Positions 35,479 through 46,200 of a stretch of DNA of 64,000 nt are shown here, one piece after another. Where the stretch lies: assembly GCA_019912665.1 (NCBI GenBank), contig JAIOIE010000021.1:62001-126000 (forward strand), in the 5' to 3' direction. A model generated the notes under the pieces. It was not told the DNA's origin, did not search any database, and worked only from the letters and a program-made list of their open reading frames with translations. The position numbers were made by a program, and so were the translations under genes. Each line of letters opens with the position of its first letter. Positions within the stretch are counted from its first letter, which is position 1. The stretch comes from Deltaproteobacteria bacterium (GTDB lineage Bacteria; Desulfobacterota; GWC2-55-46).

Positions 35479-37277
35479 GAGGTCACCGAGACGATTTCCT
35501 CGTATGTGGTCCCGCCCTGGAGCATCTTCCGCACCGCCGACTCCCTCAGGGTGGACATGCCGTCCTCCCTGGCGGCCTTGAAGACCGCGTTGGTGTCGCT
35601 CGTTTTGGCCACCACTGATTTCACCCTCTCGGTAAACTCGAGCACCTCGAAGATGCCGGTCCTGCCCTTATAGCCTGTGCCCCTGCACTCGGGGCAGCCC
35701 TCGCCGTACCAGACCCTGTATTCGCGGTCGTTCTTGAGCCTCAAGTTCTGGACCTCTTCGGGTTCGAGCGCCCGTTCCTTCCGGCAGTGTACGCATATCT
35801 TCCTTACGAGCCTCTGGGCGATTATCCCGGCAACCGTCGAGTTTATGAGGAAGTTCGGCACTCCCAGGTCCGCAAGCCTCGTAACTGTCGAGGGCGCGTC
35901 GTTCGTGTGGAGAGTGGAAAAAACAAGATGCCCGGTGAGCGCGGCCTGGACCGCGTTATCGGCTGTTTCCCTGTCCCGTATCTCGCCGACCATGATGATG
36001 TCAGGGTCCTGGCGGAGAATGGTGCGGATGCTCCCGGCAAAATCCACCCCGATCTGCTGCTGCACGCCCACCTGGTTGAACTCCTCGACTATCATCTCTA
36101 TGGGGTCCTCTATGGTGACGATATTCACCTCCGGAGAGGATAGCGACTTCAAGGCCGAATAGAGGGTCGTGGTCTTGCCGCTGCCCGTCGGGCCGGTCAC
36201 GAGCACTATGCCGTTCGTCTTCTTGAGAAAGGAGTTGAAGGTCTCAAGCTCCCTGGCCGTAAAGCCCAGCGACGATATGTCCTGGAAAAGGAGCTCCGGG
36301 TCGAATATCCTTATGACCACCTTCTCGCCGAAAGCCGTGGGGAGGGTGGAGACACGGAGCTCTATCTCCCGGTCCTTGAACTCGGTCTTGATCCTCCCGT
36401 CCTGCGGCCTCCTCTTCTCGGCTATGTCCATCCTCGATAGCATCTTTATCCTTGATATGATGGACGGGTGGACGGCCTTGGGCACTGTGTGGATGTAATG
36501 AAGGACGCCGTCGATCCTGAGCCTCACGACCGACCTGTCCCTCTTGGGCTCGATGTGTATATCGCTCGCCTTCTGCTCGTAGGCGTAGTGGAGAAGGTAC
36601 TCGACCGCGTTCACTATGTGCTGGTCGGTAGCCTCGAGCTCGACCGAGCCCTTGAGCCTCACGTACTGCTCGAGGTTCCCCAGGTCCCCTATGGTCGAAG
36701 ACTCCTTCTCGGCGGCCCCGACCGAGTACCTGAAACCGTAGAACTCCCTCACGATCTTGAGGATATCGCTCTTTGAGCTCAGGACGAGCTCTATCCTCAT
36801 CTTCCTGGTGGCCTTGAGGCTCTCGACCGCCTCCAGGTTGAAGGGGTCCGCGACGGCGAGCGTAACCACGCCTCCCTTTTCCTCTACCGGCACAACGAGA
36901 TAGCGCTGGGCAAAAGGCCTAGGTATGTGGGATGTGACAATATCGAGGTTGAGCTTCAGGGGGTCTATTTTGAGATACGGCATCCCCACCTCGGCGGCTA
37001 TGGCCTCGGTTATGGTGTCCTCGGTCAGGTATTTTTCGGTGCCAGGTATCCGGAGCTCGAAAGAGGCTATGACCTCGGCGGGGGAGACTGTCTCGGATAT
37101 GGTCTGGAGGCGCCTTGAGGAGTAGAAGGAATCGTGCGCCTTCCTCAGCCGCGCCCTCTGTGCCTCGCCCTTTATGGCGACCTCCCTCTCCTCGACAGGG
37201 CTAAGAAGCTTCCTTTTTACGAGAAGCTCCGTTACGAAATCCAATGTAAGCGCCTTTTTATCGCTCATCCTGACCAT
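35475..37277 (-). CDS. GspE/PilB-family secretion or pilus assembly ATPase
   Basis: A 600-residue hexameric ATPase of type II secretion or type IV pilus systems. N-terminal T2SSE_N region (about 60-175), Walker A GPTGSGKT (362-369), Asp box and Walker B QDPDIIMVGEIRD, His box, and a tetracysteine zinc motif CVHC...CPEC ahead of GTGYKGRTGIFE. No pilin, PilC or secretin gene is adjacent, so PilB versus GspE cannot be settled. The ATG four codons in (MSDKKAL) is an alternative start. Confidence 0.9.
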   Translation of the reverse strand: MVRMSDKKALTLDFVTELLVKRKLLSPVEEREVAIKGEAQRARLRKAHDSFYSSRRLQTISETVSPAEVIASFELRIPGTEKYLTEDTITEAIAAEVGMPYLKIDPLKLNLDIVTSHIPRPFAQRYLVVPVEEKGGVVTLAVADPFNLEAVESLKATRKMRIELVLSSKSDILKIVREFYGFRYSVGAAEKESSTIGDLGNLEQYVRLKGSVELEATDQHIVNAVEYLLHYAYEQKASDIHIEPKRDRSVVRLRIDGVLHYIHTVPKAVHPSIISRIKMLSRMDIAEKRRPQDGRIKTEFKDREIELRVSTLPTAFGEKVVIRIFDPELLFQDISSLGFTARELETFNSFLKKTNGIVLVTGPTGSGKTTTLYSALKSLSSPEVNIVTIEDPIEMIVEEFNQVGVQQQIGVDFAGSIRTILRQDPDIIMVGEIRDRETADNAVQAALTGHLVFSTLHTNDAPSTVTRLADLGVPNFLINSTVAGIIAQRLVRKICVHCRKERALEPEEVQNLRLKNDREYRVWYGEGCPECRGTGYKGRTGIFEVLEFTERVKSVVAKTSDTNAVFKAAREDGMSTLRESAVRKMLQGGTTYEEIVSVTS

Positions 37278-37325
37278 TCCGGCTTTGATTTGAGGAGAGA
37301 GGCAAACGGTCCTTTGAGGGCCGGT

Positions 37326-37574
37326 CTAGGGCCCTTCGCTCTTTTCGGCGGGCCCCGGCTTTTCTTTATCCCTGAGTGCCGTAATGAGCTCTCCAAGGAG
37401 CCGGTTCGTCTTCTCCTGCTCCTCTACCATGTTCCTTACGAGCCCCTTTAAGCCGAATACGGAAAACGGCATGGCTATCCAGAGGATAAGGAGGACGCCA
37501 ATTGATACGGCTATGAATATCAGGGCGGCGATAAAGAACGTGAACGCCCCGTCAGTGAACGGCAGGTCCATCAT
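37326..37574 (-). CDS. Small single-helix membrane protein, unknown
   Basis: An 82-residue protein with one long transmembrane helix (about 12-36, FFIAALIFIAVSIGVLLILWIAM, split here only by count) followed by a charged cytosolic helix and a proline/glutamate tail. No family recognised. GGAGGGG lies 8 bases before the ATG and inside the end of hisS, whose stop is four bases upstream, so it is translated with hisS. Confidence 0.65.
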   Translation of the reverse strand: MMDLPFTDGAFTFFIAALIFIAVSIGVLLILWIAMPFSVFGLKGLVRNMVEEQEKTNRLLGELITALRDKEKPGPAEKSEGP

Positions 37575-37577
37575 TTT

Positions 37578-38822
37578 CTATTCCCCTCCGGAGATTACCC
37601 CGGCAGCCATGCCCCACTCTATACTGGCCTGCTCGGCCTTCAACATGTCCTTTATCGTGAGGGTCCCGGTCTTGAGCTCGTTTTCGCCGAGTATGACCAC
37701 GTAGTCGGCGGAGAGCCTGTCGGCCTTCTTCATCCTGCTCTTGAGAGCGCCTGTCGAGAAGTCCTCGACGACCCTTATCCCGGCCTCCCTCCAGGCGGCT
37801 ACAAGCTCCACGCCCTTCCGGACCGCCTCGTCGCCGAGGGCGATGAAAACGGTAAGGGGCTTTCCGGGCGCGGCGCCCTTCATTATGAGCGCGAGCCTCT
37901 CTATCCCTACCGCGAACCCGAAGCACGGGGTCTGGGGGCCGCCGAGCTCGGATACGAGGTTATCGTACCTGCCGCCCGCAGCCACCGCGTTCTGTGACCC
38001 GAGCCCGGTATCCGCGGTTATCTCGAAAGTCGTCCGGGTGTAGTAATCGAGCCCCCTTACCATCCTCGGGTTCAGGACCGGGGAGATACCCGAGAGCGCG
38101 AGAAAACGCCTTACGTCATTAAAGTGCCCGGCGCAGGGCTCGCACAGGGATTCGAGTATGGAAGGGGCGTTCTTCGTAGCCTCTATGCAGCCGGGTACCT
38201 TGCAGTCGAGCGCCCTCAGAGGATTCGCGTCTATCCTCTTAAGGCAGTTCTCACAGAGGTCCCCTGTCCTCTCCTTCAGGTAATTATACAGCTTTTCCTT
38301 GTAGGCGGGCCTGCAGTTCCGGTCTCCCAGAGAGTTTATCTGAAGCGCGGCCCCCTCGACCCCGAGCTTCCCGAAATACCTCATGAGCATGGAAATTGTC
38401 TCGGCGTCCGCCCTCGGGCTCTCCTCCCCGAAGACCTCCGCCCCCAGCTGATAGAACTGGCGGTACCTGCCCTTCTGCGGCCGCTCGTAGCGGAACATGG
38501 GGCCGGTATAGTATAGCCTCGTTACAGGCGCTGTATATAGCTTCCTTTCGATATAGGCCCTGACAGCCGGGGCAGTGCCCTCAGGTCTCAAGGTGATGGA
38601 GTCGCCGTGGCGGTCGGTGAAGGTGTACATCTCCTTTTCGACTATGTCGGTCGTCTCCCCTATGGAGCGGAGGAAGAGCTCGGTTTTTTCCACTATCGGG
38701 AGCTTTATTTCCGAGAAGCCGTAGGCGCTGAAGACCGACCAGGCGGTCTCCTCTATGTGCCTCCAGAGCTCTGTCTCATTCGGCAGTATGTCGTTAAAAC
38801 CCCTTACTGAGGTTATGCTCAT
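37578..38822 (-). CDS. hisS: Histidyl-tRNA synthetase
   Basis: Class II synthetase for tRNA-His, 414 residues. The N-terminal SVRGFNDILP, motif 2 around TGPMFRYERPQKGRYRQF, the histidine-A sequence GLDYYTRTTFEI, motif 3 CFGFAVGIERL and a C-terminal anticodon-binding domain are all present. ATG start. It is upstream of the small membrane protein and the PilB-like gene on the same strand. Confidence 0.97.
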   Translation of the reverse strand: MSITSVRGFNDILPNETELWRHIEETAWSVFSAYGFSEIKLPIVEKTELFLRSIGETTDIVEKEMYTFTDRHGDSITLRPEGTAPAVRAYIERKLYTAPVTRLYYTGPMFRYERPQKGRYRQFYQLGAEVFGEESPRADAETISMLMRYFGKLGVEGAALQINSLGDRNCRPAYKEKLYNYLKERTGDLCENCLKRIDANPLRALDCKVPGCIEATKNAPSILESLCEPCAGHFNDVRRFLALSGISPVLNPRMVRGLDYYTRTTFEITADTGLGSQNAVAAGGRYDNLVSELGGPQTPCFGFAVGIERLALIMKGAAPGKPLTVFIALGDEAVRKGVELVAAWREAGIRVVEDFSTGALKSRMKKADRLSADYVVILGENELKTGTLTIKDMLKAEQASIEWGMAAGVISGGE

Positions 38823-38933
38823 TAACTAAAAGCCTTTCAGGCCCGCTGGCCCAAGCCGGACCGGTTTCATGACATTATCCGAAATTCTTAACATATCCTA
38901 TGTTTTTATGCAAGGCGGGGTAACCGGCCCTCC

Positions 38934-38962
38934 TTGACACCCCGCCCCTCTTAAGTTATCTT
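38934..38962 (+). promoter_or_regulatory. Sigma-70-type promoter of the acetyl-CoA synthetase gene
   Basis: TTGACA at 38934-38939, 17-base spacer, TATCTT at 38957-38962; leader about 35 bases. Confidence 0.7.
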
Positions 38963-39003
38963 CTTCAAGGCAGAAACCGGCCGAACCCTTCGGAGGTGCA
39001 GCG

Positions 39004-40998
39004 ATGCAGAACGACAGGTCCCTTGAAGTGCTCCTTCGCGAAAAAAGGCTCTTCCCGCCGCCCCCCGAGATAATGGGATCGGCCCATATCAAGGGCCCCG
39101 AAGAGTACGATAGGCTCTACAGGGAGTCCATCGAGGACCCTGACGGCTTCTGGGGCCGCATGGCCGGCATACTCGACTGGACGAGGAAGTGGGACAAGGT
39201 CTCCGAATGGGACTTCAAAAAACCCTCTGTCAAATGGTACCTGAACGGCAAACTCAACGCCTCCTGTAACTGCCTCGACCGCCACCTGAAGGGCCCTCGG
39301 AGAACTAAGGCCGCACTCATATGGGAGGGCGACGACGGCTCCTACCGGACCTTCACTTACCAGCAGCTCTCCTTTGAGGTCAACCGCTTCGCGAACGTCC
39401 TCAGGGCCAACGGAGTAAAAAAAGGCGACCGGGTCACCATATATCTCCCGATGATACCGGAGCTCGCCATTGCGGTACTCGCCTCCACGAGGATAGGCGC
39501 GATCCACAGCGTCGTCTTCGGCGGCTTCAGCGCCGCGTCTTTGCGGGACAGGATACTCGATTCCGACTCCAGGCTCCTTGTAACTTCCGACGAGGGCATA
39601 AGGGGCGGGCGGGCAATACCCATGAAGGAGAGCGCAGATGCAGCCCTTGCTGAATGCCCCAATGTCCGGAGGGTGATAGTCGCGAAAAGGACCGGCGCTC
39701 CCGTGCCGATGAAGACAGGGCGGGATGTCTGGTGGCACGAGGAGGTCTCGGCCCCGGGCATAACGGGCGTTTGCGAGCCCGAGGAGATGGACTCCGAGGA
39801 CCCGCTCTTCATCCTCTACACGAGCGGCTCTACAGGCAAGCCCAAGGGTGTCCTCCATACGACCGGCGGCTACCTGGTATTTTCCGCCCTCACCTTCAAA
39901 TGGATATTCGACTACAGGGAAGAGGACATATATTTCTGCACCGCGGACATCGGCTGGGTGACGGGCCACAGCTATATACTATACGGCCCGCTCGCCTGCG
40001 GCGCGACCTCCCTCATGTTCGAGGGCATCCCGACCTGGCCCCACCCCGGCAGGTTCTGGGAGATAGTCGAGAAGCACAGGGTCAACATATTCTACACCGC
40101 CCCGACCGCCATACGGGCGCTAATGAGAAGCGGGCCGGAATGGGTCGATAAGCACGACCTTTCAAGCCTCCGCGTCCTCGGCTCGGTCGGGGAGCCTATA
40201 AACCCGGAGGCATGGATGTGGTACCACCTCCATGTGGGAAAGAGCAGGCTCCCCATAGTCGACACCTGGTGGCAGACCGAGACAGGCGGGATTCTCATCT
40301 CGCCTCTGCCGGGCGCGACGACGCTCAAGCCCGGCTCGGCGACGAGGCCCTTTTTCGGGATAGCGCCCAGGGTGCTACGCGAAGACGGAACCCCGGCCGG
40401 GGTGAACGAGGGCGGCTACCTCGTCATTGAAAAACCCTGGCCCGGCATGCTCAGGGGCACTTACGGCGACCCCGAGAACAAGCGGATAAAAGAAGTCTAC
40501 TTCAGCCGCTTCCCCGGCTATTACACGAGCGGGGACGGAGCAAGGGTGGACGAGGACGGGGATTTCTGGCTCATGGGCAGGATCGACGACGTCCTGAACG
40601 TATCCGGGCACAGGCTGGGAACCGCCGAGATAGAGAGCGCCTTAGTCTCCGACGAGGCCGTGGCAGAGGCGGCCGTAGTCGGCTTTCCCCATGCCGTGAA
40701 GGGAGAGGGTATATACGCTTTCGTGGTCCTGAAAGAGGGCATAAGCCCCTCGCCCGAGCTTTCAAGGCATGTCGAAGACCACGTAAAACAGGAGATAAGC
40801 CCCATTGCCAAACCAGACCGCATACTATTCGCAACTGGCCTTCCCAAGACCAGGAGCGGGAAAATAATGCGGCGCATATTAAGGAGAATAGCCCAGGGCT
40901 CGACCGACCTGGGTGACACATCGACCCTTGCCGATCCTACGGTTGTGGAAGCGCTTCTCAAGGAAAGCTCCAAGGGGCTGGAAGGCAAGGGGGAATGA
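39004..40998 (+). CDS. acs: Acetyl-CoA synthetase (AMP-forming) family enzyme
   Basis: Activates acetate (or a similar short acid) to acyl-AMP, then acyl-CoA. The 664-residue protein has an N-terminal ACAS_N segment (about 20-80), the AMP-binding core with [20 protein letters not shown] and [11 protein letters not shown], and the C-terminal catalytic lysine in [10 protein letters not shown], the usual acetylation target. Length agrees with Acs rather than medium-chain ligases. GGAGG precedes the ATG by seven bases. A family A repeat follows the stop. Confidence 0.93.
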   Translation: MQNDRSLEVLLREKRLFPPPPEIMGSAHIKGPEEYDRLYRESIEDPDGFWGRMAGILDWTRKWDKVSEWDFKKPSVKWYLNGKLNASCNCLDRHLKGPRRTKAALIWEGDDGSYRTFTYQQLSFEVNRFANVLRANGVKKGDRVTIYLPMIPELAIAVLASTRIGAIHSVVFGGFSAASLRDRILDSDSRLLVTSDEGIRGGRAIPMKESADAALAECPNVRRVIVAKRTGAPVPMKTGRDVWWHEEVSAPGITGVCEPEEMDSEDPLFILYTSGSTGKPKGVLHTTGGYLVFSALTFKWIFDYREEDIYFCTADIGWVTGHSYILYGPLACGATSLMFEGIPTWPHPGRFWEIVEKHRVNIFYTAPTAIRALMRSGPEWVDKHDLSSLRVLGSVGEPINPEAWMWYHLHVGKSRLPIVDTWWQTETGGILISPLPGATTLKPGSATRPFFGIAPRVLREDGTPAGVNEGGYLVIEKPWPGMLRGTYGDPENKRIKEVYFSRFPGYYTSGDGARVDEDGDFWLMGRIDDVLNVSGHRLGTAEIESALVSDEAVAEAAVVGFPHAVKGEGIYAFVVLKEGISPSPELSRHVEDHVKQEISPIAKPDRILFATGLPKTRSGKIMRRILRRIAQGSTDLGDTSTLADPTVVEALLKESSKGLEGKGE

Positions 40999-41049
40999 CA
41001 ACCCTGGACGAAAAGTCCAGCGTATCCGGAGAACTGATTGGCCGCCCAA

Positions 41050-41191
41050 GGCAACCTCTAAAAATTGGAGATTTTTCCCGCAATCAAGGAAGCCGGGAAT
41101 AAAAAGCGGAGCAAATATGTTAATATGTGAGCATTTTGATTCCCCGTAACTACCCAGAGTCCGGGGAAAAGATCGATTTTTGGAGGTTGCC
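41050..41191 (+). repeat. Family A dispersed repeat, copy 3
   Basis: About 142 bp. This copy shows the clearest ends: GGCAACCTCTAAAAAT on the left against ATTTTTGGAGGTTGCC on the right, 16 bases with one mismatch. The inner right arm has diverged (TTTTGATTCCCCG). Lies between converging acs and rpsU, just before the rpsU terminator. Confidence 0.9.
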
Positions 41192-41195
41192 AGAC

Positions 41196-41227
41196 AAAAA
41201 AAACGGCCCCGGTAAGCCGGGGCCGTT
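41196..41227 (-). terminator. Intrinsic terminator of rpsU
   Basis: Minus strand stem AACGGCCCCGG/CCGGGGCCGTT with a four-base loop, followed by eight T residues. Confidence 0.9.
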
Positions 41228-41256
41228 CCAAGTTTCCGAGAGGGGGCTTAAGCCGC

Positions 41257-41463
41257 TTACTCCTGGACCCTTCTGGCGCTCTTTTTCGACGCCTTGGCGC
41301 GGCGTTTTGCCGCTTCCTGGCGCTTTCTCTTCTTCTTGACGCTCGGCTTCTCGTAGAACCTTCTCTTCTTTATTTCCTTGAAGGTCCCGTCCTGAGCGAG
41401 CTTGCGCTTGAGGATCTTGAGCGCCTTCTCAAGCTGGTCGTCAAATACCTTGACCTCTGACAA
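41257..41463 (-). CDS. rpsU: 30S ribosomal protein S21
   Basis: Small basic ribosomal protein, 68 residues, with FKEIKKRRFYEKPSVKKKRK and a lysine/arginine-rich tail. TTG start with GGAGGGGG upstream. Own near-consensus promoter (41545-41572) and terminator, so it is monocistronic rather than part of an rpsU-dnaG-rpoD operon. Confidence 0.97.
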   Translation of the reverse strand: MSEVKVFDDQLEKALKILKRKLAQDGTFKEIKKRRFYEKPSVKKKRKRQEAAKRRAKASKKSARRVQE

Positions 41464-41544
41464 AAGTTAACACCCCCTCCACACTGGAAATTAATTCAGG
41501 TTTTGGGCTTCCATGAACAAGGCCCTTTTGAAAAAAGACACAAA

Positions 41545-41572
41545 ATTATACCAAAACGCCCAGCCAAGTCAA
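41545..41572 (-). promoter_or_regulatory. Strong promoter of rpsU
   Basis: Minus strand TTGACT, 16-base spacer, TATAAT; leader about 75 bases. Confidence 0.75.
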
Positions 41573-41646
41573 ATACTTTAACCCGCCCGGCCAAGGCTAA
41601 CCTACTCATTATAGCAGAAAAGACCGCGCCAGCATGTGCAATTCTC

Positions 41647-41675
41647 TTCAAAGCCGGCCTTTCGTCTGGTATAAT
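41647..41675 (+). promoter_or_regulatory. Promoter of the coiled-coil lipoprotein gene
   Basis: TTCAAA, 17-base spacer, TATAAT; leader about 40 bases to the ATG at 41723. Confidence 0.6.
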
Positions 41676-41722
41676 CAAACCCGGAAAACGGACGGCCGCA
41701 GAACGCGCATCGTGAAAAAGCC

Positions 41723-42202
41723 ATGAAAAAAAGCAATGCTATCAAAATGTTCCTGCTTATCGCCTCGGCTGCGCTCCTTGCGGGCTGCGTATCGAAATCG
41801 GCGTACGAAGGCAGGGTGGCCATCCTCCTTGAGCAGCTCCACAGGGAGCGGATGGAAAAGAACGCGGAGATACAGCTTCTTGAGACCAAGGTACGCGAGC
41901 GCGGAAGGACCCTTTCCGGGCTTACGGAGATGTACATGAAGATAAAGGAGCAGAACGACTCGGCCCAGGGAAAGCTCGGCAGGCTCGAAGGCGACCTCGA
42001 GTCCCTTCAAAGGGACCTCTCTGAGCTGAAGCTCGTAATATATTCCAACCTGAAGGGCGCGCACGCTAACGAGATGATACTCAAGCTGAACGAAATGCAG
42101 CGGCGTGTCCAAGGCATCCTTGAAAAGAGCGCCGAGCCCGAGACGGAGGTCCCTCTCGGAAGCGCCGCCGAGAGCTGGCCGGAGCCGGCCTCCCTGGAAT
42201 AG
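41723..42202 (+). CDS. Coiled-coil lipoprotein, unknown function
   Basis: A 159-residue predicted lipoprotein: basic N-terminus, hydrophobic core and lipobox LAGC (modified cysteine about 22). Residues 30-135 are an almost unbroken heptad-rich coiled coil, followed by a short acidic, proline-containing tail. No named family recognised; it resembles Lpp/YbgF-type periplasmic coiled coils in shape only. Single gene with its own promoter. Confidence 0.75.
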   Translation: MKKSNAIKMFLLIASAALLAGCVSKSAYEGRVAILLEQLHRERMEKNAEIQLLETKVRERGRTLSGLTEMYMKIKEQNDSAQGKLGRLEGDLESLQRDLSELKLVIYSNLKGAHANEMILKLNEMQRRVQGILEKSAEPETEVPLGSAAESWPEPASLE

Positions 42203-42211
42203 GGCTTAAGC

Positions 42212-43288
42212 TCAGCTCACTTCCCTGCTCCTTCCTAGTCCCGACCAATCGAGCCTTTCCCTTAAGAGCCCTGCCTTTCTTTCCAGCTCGTCATATTTGG
42301 ACCGGGCAAAGGAGATGTGCCGCCCGAGGGTTTCGAGGTCTGCCGAGAACTTCTCGAACTCGCCCTTCAGGCCCGAGAGGTGGGCCAGCATCTCCCCTGC
42401 CCTCGCCTCTATCTCCATGCCCCTGAGTCCCATCGCTATTGTCTGAAGGTACGCGTAGAAGCTGTTCGGGGAGACCGGCACGACCTTCTTCGAGACGGCG
42501 TACTCGGAAAGGGCCGCCCCGGCCTCGTCACTGCCGGTAATAAGCTCGTAATAGACGCTCTCTGAAGGGACGTACATGAGGGCGAAATCCAGCGTGCCCT
42601 CCGAGGGGCGTATATAGGCCGAGGCAATGGAATCGATATGCCTCCTGCAGTCCGAGGAGAACTTCCTGGAAGCTATACGCCTTTCCTCGTCGGTCCCGGC
42701 CTCGACGATGCGCCTGAAGTTTTCGAGCGGAAATTTGGAGTCTATGGGCACCAGCCCTTCCCTGAGCCTTACGACCGCGTCCACCCTGGCGCCGTCCCTG
42801 AACCCGTACTGGAGCTCGAAGCGCTTCGAGGGCAGGCACTCGGAAAGGAGCTCGGAGAGAAAAAGCTCGCCGAGGCAGCCCCTTGCCTTCGGGGCGGAGA
42901 GGACCTTCTCAAGCCCTGATATGCTCTTTCCGACCTCGTAGACCTGCTCGGTCGCCTTCGAGAGCTCTCCAAGGGCCTGCCGTATCTCGCTTACCGTCCT
43001 GTGCGAGTTGTCCATCCGGGAATTCATCTGGCCGGAAGACGCGCTCATCTGGGCCGTAACGGCAGAGAGCTCCTCTGCCACCTGTCCGGAAAGCATTGCA
43101 AGCTGGCTGTTTATATGCCTTACGCTCTGGGATATGGATTCCTGGACTTCTGATCGGAGGGAAGAAATCTCGGCTGAAAAGGCATCGCGCCTTGCCCGTG
43201 AAGCGGATACTATCGCGAACGCAGCCGCAAGCGCGACGAGGAGCCCGAGGGCCGCAAGGATAAGGACCGATAACTGGCCCTCGGGCAT
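42212..43288 (-). CDS. rmuC: RmuC family DNA recombination protein
   Basis: A 358-residue protein with an N-terminal membrane helix (LSVLILAALGLLVALAAAFAI), a coiled coil (about 30-115), and the RmuC nuclease-like core with ARVDAVVRLREGLVPIDSKFPLENF and VVPVSPNSFYAYLQTI. RmuC limits inversion at short inverted repeats in E. coli; the biochemical activity is unproven. It begins four bases after the end of the activase gene and is probably co-transcribed with it. Confidence 0.93.
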   Translation of the reverse strand: MPEGQLSVLILAALGLLVALAAAFAIVSASRARRDAFSAEISSLRSEVQESISQSVRHINSQLAMLSGQVAEELSAVTAQMSASSGQMNSRMDNSHRTVSEIRQALGELSKATEQVYEVGKSISGLEKVLSAPKARGCLGELFLSELLSECLPSKRFELQYGFRDGARVDAVVRLREGLVPIDSKFPLENFRRIVEAGTDEERRIASRKFSSDCRRHIDSIASAYIRPSEGTLDFALMYVPSESVYYELITGSDEAGAALSEYAVSKKVVPVSPNSFYAYLQTIAMGLRGMEIEARAGEMLAHLSGLKGEFEKFSADLETLGRHISFARSKYDELERKAGLLRERLDWSGLGRSREVS

Positions 43289-43292
43289 AAGC

Positions 43293-46200
43293 TCAAACCC
43301 TTCCGGCCGCCTGGGCCCTTGGGGAGCGCCTCTCCTTGAACTCCCTTGCCTGATGGACGAAGGCCTCCATCCTGGTCATCGAGTTCGTGTCCTCCGAGCC
43401 CTCGTAGACCATATGGAGGTAGGGTATGTTATCGTTGTTCTCGCGTAGCCTCTTCAAGATGGCGTTCACGACCGTGCCCGGCATGCAGGTGAAGGGCATG
43501 GCGTTCACTATGCCGTGCGCGCCGCGGCCTATGTAGTCGATGGTCTTCCCTATCGAAAGCACGGCCTCTCCCTCGAAGGAATCGTCGAGGTACGGGGCCG
43601 CGTTACGGAGGAGGTTCTTTGTCGGGACCTCGTGTCCGCTCCGGAGGTCCCCGTTAAGGATGTTCTCCATCCTCTTCTCGTCTCTCTTCTGGAAGAACTC
43701 GCTCGCTATGGTCCGGAGGTAGTCCCCCATCTGCCCCCTCTGCCAGGTCTTACGCTTGTTGCAGAAATTTGTGTAGTATATCCACTCGCCTATGGTGGGC
43801 ATCCGCACCTCGGCGCCGAGGGCCTCGAGCTTCTTTATGAGGTTCTCGTTCGAGAACCTGTTGCTCCGTACGTATATCTCGCCGACGATGCCTATGACTG
43901 GCTTGCTGCCGGGCTCGTGGACGGGTACCCTCTTGAAGGCCGCTTTTGCCTCCTTCAATTCCCTTTCAGGGAACCTCTTCTCTCTTATCGCGTCGCAGAC
44001 CTTCCGCACGCACTCCCAGTAGACGCGCTCGGATTCTCCCTTGTTCTTCTCGTAGGGCCTGGTCTCGAAGAGCACCTTCTCAAGGAGGTCCACGGAGGCT
44101 ATCCCCCACCAGCCGAGCCTTGGGAAGTTGCCGCCGACCATGTTAAGTTCCTTATAGAAGTTCCCGTCCTGGTCCGGCGCGTAGACCGGGACGTCCTTGA
44201 AGCCGAGCTCGTCGAGTATCATCCTGTGATAGCGGTTGTACTGGCCGAACCTGCACGGGCCGTTACCCGACGGCATGAAAAAGGCGCTCCGCTCGGGAGA
44301 GAAGTCCTCCTTCCTCACGATCTTCACCATATCGCCGGTCGTAAGTATGCAGGGGTAGCACTCCCTCCCCGAGGTATAGCGCCTCCCCCACTTGAGCGAC
44401 TCCTCATCCGGCTCGGGCATGACCTCGGCCTCCAGCCCGCACGCCTCGAAAGCCGCGGCAAGCGCGTGCGCGCCGTCCGACATGTTCGGGAGGTATATCT
44501 TCTTCTTGATGTTAGTTCTCTTCAGGACGTGCTTCTCCTTCGACTCTATCTTGAGCTTACCCCTGGTGTTCCTTATGCTGTCGAGGAAGGCCTCGCACCT
44601 CGTGATGGCCCCCGCGTCCGCCGAGTGCTCGTCTATCTCGAGCTGGAGGAAGGGCTTGCCCGCCGAGGCTTCCTTATAGAAGTGCGATATCATCGAGTCC
44701 GGGCCGCAGCCGAAGTTCGTGATGTATATCGAGAAGAGCCTGGGGTCGTCCTTTATGAGCTGGGCGCCCGCGAGTATCCTCTGGCCGCTCCTCCAGTACA
44801 TGTCCTCGGCGAGCGCGCCGTCCGTGATGCTGTCCACATCCAGCATGTCGAAGGGTATGGCCATGGTGCCCATTTCGCGTAGCTTCTGCGGAAGCTCCAG
44901 GTTTATGCCGGAGTCCATGGTATTATAGGCCCTCCCCACTATGACGAGGGCGGTGTCGTCGGGCTTAAGAGCCGCTATGGCCTCTTTCCCGCGCTCGAGG
45001 AGCCTCCTCTTGAACTCTCCCTGCGCTGCCCAGGCCGCTTGCAGGGCCTTCTCCACCGTCGCCCTGTCCTTGCCGAGCGATTTCCCGAACTCGGCGAACT
45101 CCTTTTTTATGTCCGAGTCCTTGGCGTTAAAGTGGAAGACCGGGGCAAGGACCTCTACCCCCTTGTCCTTGAAATCATAAGCGGATTTGCAGAGGTACGG
45201 TATGGTCTGCACGTACGGGCATAGTGCCGTGAAGAGCTGCCCTTCCTTCGCTGGCTTCAAGTTTATTATCGAGGGTATGAAAATCCTCTTCACGCCCTTT
45301 TCCATGAGCTCGTTCACGTGTCCGTGGGCTACCTTGATCGGAAAACAGGTCTCTGTGACTATCTGCTCTATGCCGTTCCGTATTATTTCCCTGTTCGTGG
45401 GGGAAGAGAGCTGAATTCTAAAGCCCAGCACGTCGAAGAAGGCCTTCCAGAACGGGTACATCTCGTACATGAAGAGCATCCTCGGGATGCCTATGACAGG
45501 CGCGTCCTTTCCTGAGGCCTTGCCCGCGTAAGCCGAATAGAGGAGCTTCTCCCTCTCCTTGAAGAGGTCAGGGATGTGGCTGTTCGATTTCGTGTCCCTC
45601 TTGACGTCGTATTTCTCGCATCGGCCGCCGTAGTAGAGCGGGGCCTCGCCTTCCATGACGACCTTCCGGACCTCGCAGATGTTCGAGCAGTCCCTGCACT
45701 CGAAGGACTCTATCCCGAACTTCTTTTTGCTCAAATCCCAGCCCTTGAACTTGGTCCTGGCGCCCGGCGCCATCTCTTTGGACGCGAGTATGGCAGCTCC
45801 TATAGCGCCCGTTACGTCGTGGTGCTCGGGCACGGTTATCTTTTTACCGGTTACCTTCTCGAACGCCGCGACAACCCCCAGGTTTGCGGCCGTGCCGCCC
45901 TGGAAAAATATCCTATTTCCTATGCGCCTGTCGCCCACGACCCTGTTGAGGTAATTAAGCACGATGGAATACGAGAGCCCGGCCACAAGGCCGTCCTTCT
46001 CGACCCCCCTCTGCTGGTAGTGGACCATATCGGACTCGATGAAGACCGTGCACCGCTCGCCCATGGGCGGGGGCGCGCCGCAGCCGAGGGCGAGTTCGCT
46101 AAACTCGCCCTTTATGCTTATGCCGAGCCTTTCCGCCTGCTCCTCCAGGAACGAGCCGGTACCGGCCGCGCATACCTTGTTCATCTCGAAGTCCACGACC

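Noticed and set aside
43515-44882. 455-codon open frame on the + strand
   Set aside because: It lies antisense within the activase gene. The product is rich in leucine, valine, arginine and glutamate with no domain, as expected from GC-rich antisense frames.
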